From contig CATPAT010000204.1 of the NCBI GenBank assembly GCA_955652155.1, positions 1-7,649 of the forward strand: DNA of 7,649 nucleotides, read 5' to 3'. The notes under the pieces are model-generated. The model did not search any database and was not told the origin of the DNA. It was given only the letters and a program-made list of their open reading frames with translations. The DNA comes from an uncultured Chthoniobacterales bacterium. GTDB lineage: Bacteria > Verrucomicrobiota > Verrucomicrobiia > Chthoniobacterales > UBA10450. Made by a program: the position numbers and the translations under genes. Shown in pieces: positions 6,071 to 7,649 of the stretch; positions within the stretch are counted from its first letter, which is position 1; every line of letters starts with the position of its first letter.

Positions 6071-7042
6071 ATGGATTATCTGGAAAAAGCGAGGCGCGTC
6101 TTTGACGTCGAAATTGTCGAGCTGCAGCGGCTGCGCCAGCGGTTGGGCGACGATTTCACGCGCGCGGTCGGATTGATCAAAGACGCGGTGGATGCACGCG
6201 GCAAAGTGGTCGTGATCGGCGTCGGTAAATCGGGGCATATTGGCGGCAAGATCGCGTCAACGCTGACCAGCACGGGATCGCCCGCCGTCGTTCTCGATTC
6301 ATTGAACGCCCTGCATGGCGACCTCGGCATGGTCGCGGATGGCGATGTCGTCCTCGCTTTGAGTGCGAGCGGCGAAACCGAAGAACTGGTGCGCATCTTG
6401 CCGGCGATCGCGCGGTTTCAAGTCAAAATCATTGCCATCTGCGGCGATTCCGATTCCACGCTCGCGAAAAACGCGCACGTCGTTCTCGACGTAAAGGTCG
6501 AGCAGGAAGCTTGTCCATTGAATCTGGCGCCGACTTCGAGCACGACGGCAATGCTGGCGCTCGGCGATGCGATCGCGATGGTTTTGTTGGAAGCGCGCGG
6601 ATTTAAGAAGGAAGATTTTGCGAAGTTTCATCCCGGTGGAAAAATTGGGCGCAGTTTGCTCATGCGCGTGCAGCAGGTGATGCGACCGCGCGAATCAATG
6701 GCGGTCGTTCCGCCAACCGCGACCGTGCGCGACGTACTCAAAGCCATGACCAGCGTACGCGCTGGCGCAGCCGTAGTGGCGGGCGAAGATCGACAACTAC
6801 TCGGGATTTTCACACACGGCGATTTCGCGCGGCATTTTCAGTCCGACCCGAAAGTGGGCGAACGTTTGGTGGCGGACCTGATGACCTTGAATCCGGTCAC
6901 TGTCCATAAAGACAAGCTCGCAGTCGAGGTTCTCAAATTGCTCGAGACCCACCGGATCGACGATCTCGTCGTCGTTGATGACGACAAAGTGCCGGTTGGA
7001 GTGGTCGACTCGCAGGACCTCACCCGCTTGAAGTTGCTCTGA
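6071..7042 (+). CDS. kdsD: D-arabinose-5-phosphate isomerase (KdsD/KpsF family, SIS + two CBS domains)
   Basis: A 323-residue cytoplasmic enzyme that interconverts ribulose-5-phosphate and arabinose-5-phosphate, feeding Kdo synthesis for lipopolysaccharide. The SIS domain (about 1-195) carries GVGKSGHIGGKIASTL (50-65; Lys53), HGDLGM (82-87; His82), SASGETEEL (98-106; Glu104/105), TSSTTAMLALGDAIA (155-169) and FHPGGKIG (186-193; His187). These match the Lys, His, Glu and His residues implicated in catalysis in E. coli KdsD. CBS repeats follow at about 203-257 (VMRPRE to THGDFARHF) and 268-323 (LMTLNPVTV to SQDLTRL). Length is typical. ATG 6071 is the only sensible start; the Shine-Dalgarno is weak (AAGA just upstream). 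The family also includes capsule (KpsF) and sugar-alcohol operon (GutQ) paralogues, which sequence alone cannot exclude; no other Kdo gene is in view. It is followed by the EF-P gene in the same direction after 63 bases. Confidence 0.93.
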   Translation: MDYLEKARRVFDVEIVELQRLRQRLGDDFTRAVGLIKDAVDARGKVVVIGVGKSGHIGGKIASTLTSTGSPAVVLDSLNALHGDLGMVADGDVVLALSASGETEELVRILPAIARFQVKIIAICGDSDSTLAKNAHVVLDVKVEQEACPLNLAPTSSTTAMLALGDAIAMVLLEARGFKKEDFAKFHPGGKIGRSLLMRVQQVMRPRESMAVVPPTATVRDVLKAMTSVRAGAAVVAGEDRQLLGIFTHGDFARHFQSDPKVGERLVADLMTLNPVTVHKDKLAVEVLKLLETHRIDDLVVVDDDKVPVGVVDSQDLTRLKLL

Positions 7043-7063
7043 GCGGGTGTAGAGTCCGCGCTC
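7041..7063 (+). terminator. Possible weak terminator hairpin after kdsD
   Basis: GAGCGGG (7041-7047) can pair with CC-G-CGCTC (7056-7063) with one bulged G (7058) and an 8-base loop, overlapping the stop codon. Only a short GTTT follows, so termination would be inefficient. The EF-P gene may be partly co-transcribed with kdsD. Confidence 0.3.
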
Positions 7064-7078
7064 CGTTTCCCTCACCTC

Positions 7079-7099
7079 TCAACCATCAACCTTTAACTT
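7079..7099 (+). repeat. Three tandem heptamers upstream of the EF-P start
   Basis: TCAACCA, TCAACCT and TTAACTT lie in exact 7-base register and end six bases before the ATG at 7106. They occupy the place where a Shine-Dalgarno would be, and none is visible. The AAC core and period match the tracts at 642-683 and 5672-5699. Confidence 0.5.
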
Positions 7100-7105
7100 T
7101 TGTTT

Positions 7106-7649
7106 ATGGCCGCAGCTAACGATCTCCGCCGGGGAATGGCGATAAAATACAATGGCAACGCCGCCATTGTGCTCGAAGTGCATCATCGCACCCCCGGAAA
7201 TTTACGCGCCTTTGTCCAGGCCATCATCCGTTATATCAACACCGGCAAAAGCGCCGACGTCCGCTTCGGTTCCACCGACAAGGTCGAGCTGGTCGATATC
7301 GAGCGAAAACAACTCGAGTTCAGTTACAAGGATCACAACGGCTATCATTTCATGGACCCGGAAACCTACGATACCGTTACCTTGCAGGAGAATTTGATCG
7401 GCGAAGGACGCGATTATCTCGTCGAAAATCTTTCCGTCCAAGTCCTCTACGCCGAGGGCAAACCGGTCCAGATCGAAATGCCGGCGTCGGTGAATTTAAA
7501 AGTCGTCGAATCAGCCGAAGGCCTGCGCGGCGATACCGCCAGCAATGTGACCAAGCCGGCTAAACTCGAGACCGGAAAAACCATCAACGTTCCGCTCTTC
7601 ATCAAAGAAGGCGAGACGATCAAGATCGACACCCGCACCGGCGCCTACA
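7106..7649 (+). CDS. efp: Elongation factor P, nearly complete (3' end cut by window edge)
   Basis: 181 codons are present of a family that is usually about 185-190, so only a few C-terminal residues are missing. EF-P binds the ribosome between the P and E sites and promotes peptide bonds at proline runs. Three beta-barrel domains are visible. The N-terminal KOW-like domain (1-63) has the tip loop RTPGNLRAF (28-36); the middle domain contains YHFMDPETYDTVTL (about 83-96); the C-terminal domain has GLRGDTASNVTKPAKLETG, VPLFIKEGE and IDTRTGAY, the family signature. At the tip, Asn32 stands where E. coli has the modified Lys34 and Pseudomonas the rhamnosylated Arg32. ATG 7106 places the N-terminus (AAANDLRRGM) where the family starts. 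No Shine-Dalgarno; a heptamer tract precedes the start. A possible promoter TTGAAG-16-TAGAGT (7028-7055) overlaps the end of kdsD, but it is weak. Confidence 0.95.
   Translation, partial: MAAANDLRRGMAIKYNGNAAIVLEVHHRTPGNLRAFVQAIIRYINTGKSADVRFGSTDKVELVDIERKQLEFSYKDHNGYHFMDPETYDTVTLQENLIGEGRDYLVENLSVQVLYAEGKPVQIEMPASVNLKVVESAEGLRGDTASNVTKPAKLETGKTINVPLFIKEGETIKIDTRTGAY

Overview
This is a bacterial chromosomal window of roughly 55-60% GC by eye, carrying seven protein genes, most of them for envelope biogenesis. No rRNA, tRNA, CRISPR array, transposase or phage gene was seen. The gene set (MidA-like methyltransferase, class A PBP, glycosyltransferases, KdsD-type isomerase, EF-P with a TPGNLRAF tip loop) and the AAC-type heptamer tracts between genes suggest a Gram-negative of the Verrucomicrobiota, perhaps a Chthoniobacterales/Spartobacteria-like soil lineage. 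That placement is inference from impression; no search was run.

Layout. (1) Bases 1-635, minus: N-terminal 211 residues of a MidA-family SAM-dependent methyltransferase, running off the left edge. (2) Bases 636-760: divergent gap filled by a heptamer-built hairpin (641-731). (3) Bases 761-3385, plus: bifunctional-type class A penicillin-binding protein with an intact GT51 glycosyltransferase domain, but with the transpeptidase SxxK motif replaced by T-A-M-L. (4) Bases 3387-4445, plus: a GT-B-like putative glycosyltransferase, one base after the PBP stop. (5) Bases 4448-5659, minus: a GT4 glycosyltransferase, convergent with the previous gene and ending two bases from it, in a region dense with inverted repeats. 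(6) Bases 5690-6007, minus: a small exported protein upstream of the GT4 gene. (7) Bases 6071-7042, plus: D-arabinose-5-phosphate isomerase (SIS plus two CBS domains), divergent from (6). (8) Bases 7106-7649, plus: elongation factor P, cut by the right edge a few residues before its expected end.

How the genes fit together: the PBP builds peptidoglycan, KdsD makes the first dedicated intermediate of Kdo for lipopolysaccharide, and the two glycosyltransferases probably build a surface glycan. EF-P relieves ribosome stalling at proline runs; the PBP and the small exported protein each contain a PPP run.

Nothing here amounts to an obviously new multi-gene system. The observations most worth a second look are the degenerate PBP active site, the Asn at the EF-P tip, the altered SAM-binding loop of the MidA homologue, and the structured repeats at the gene boundaries.
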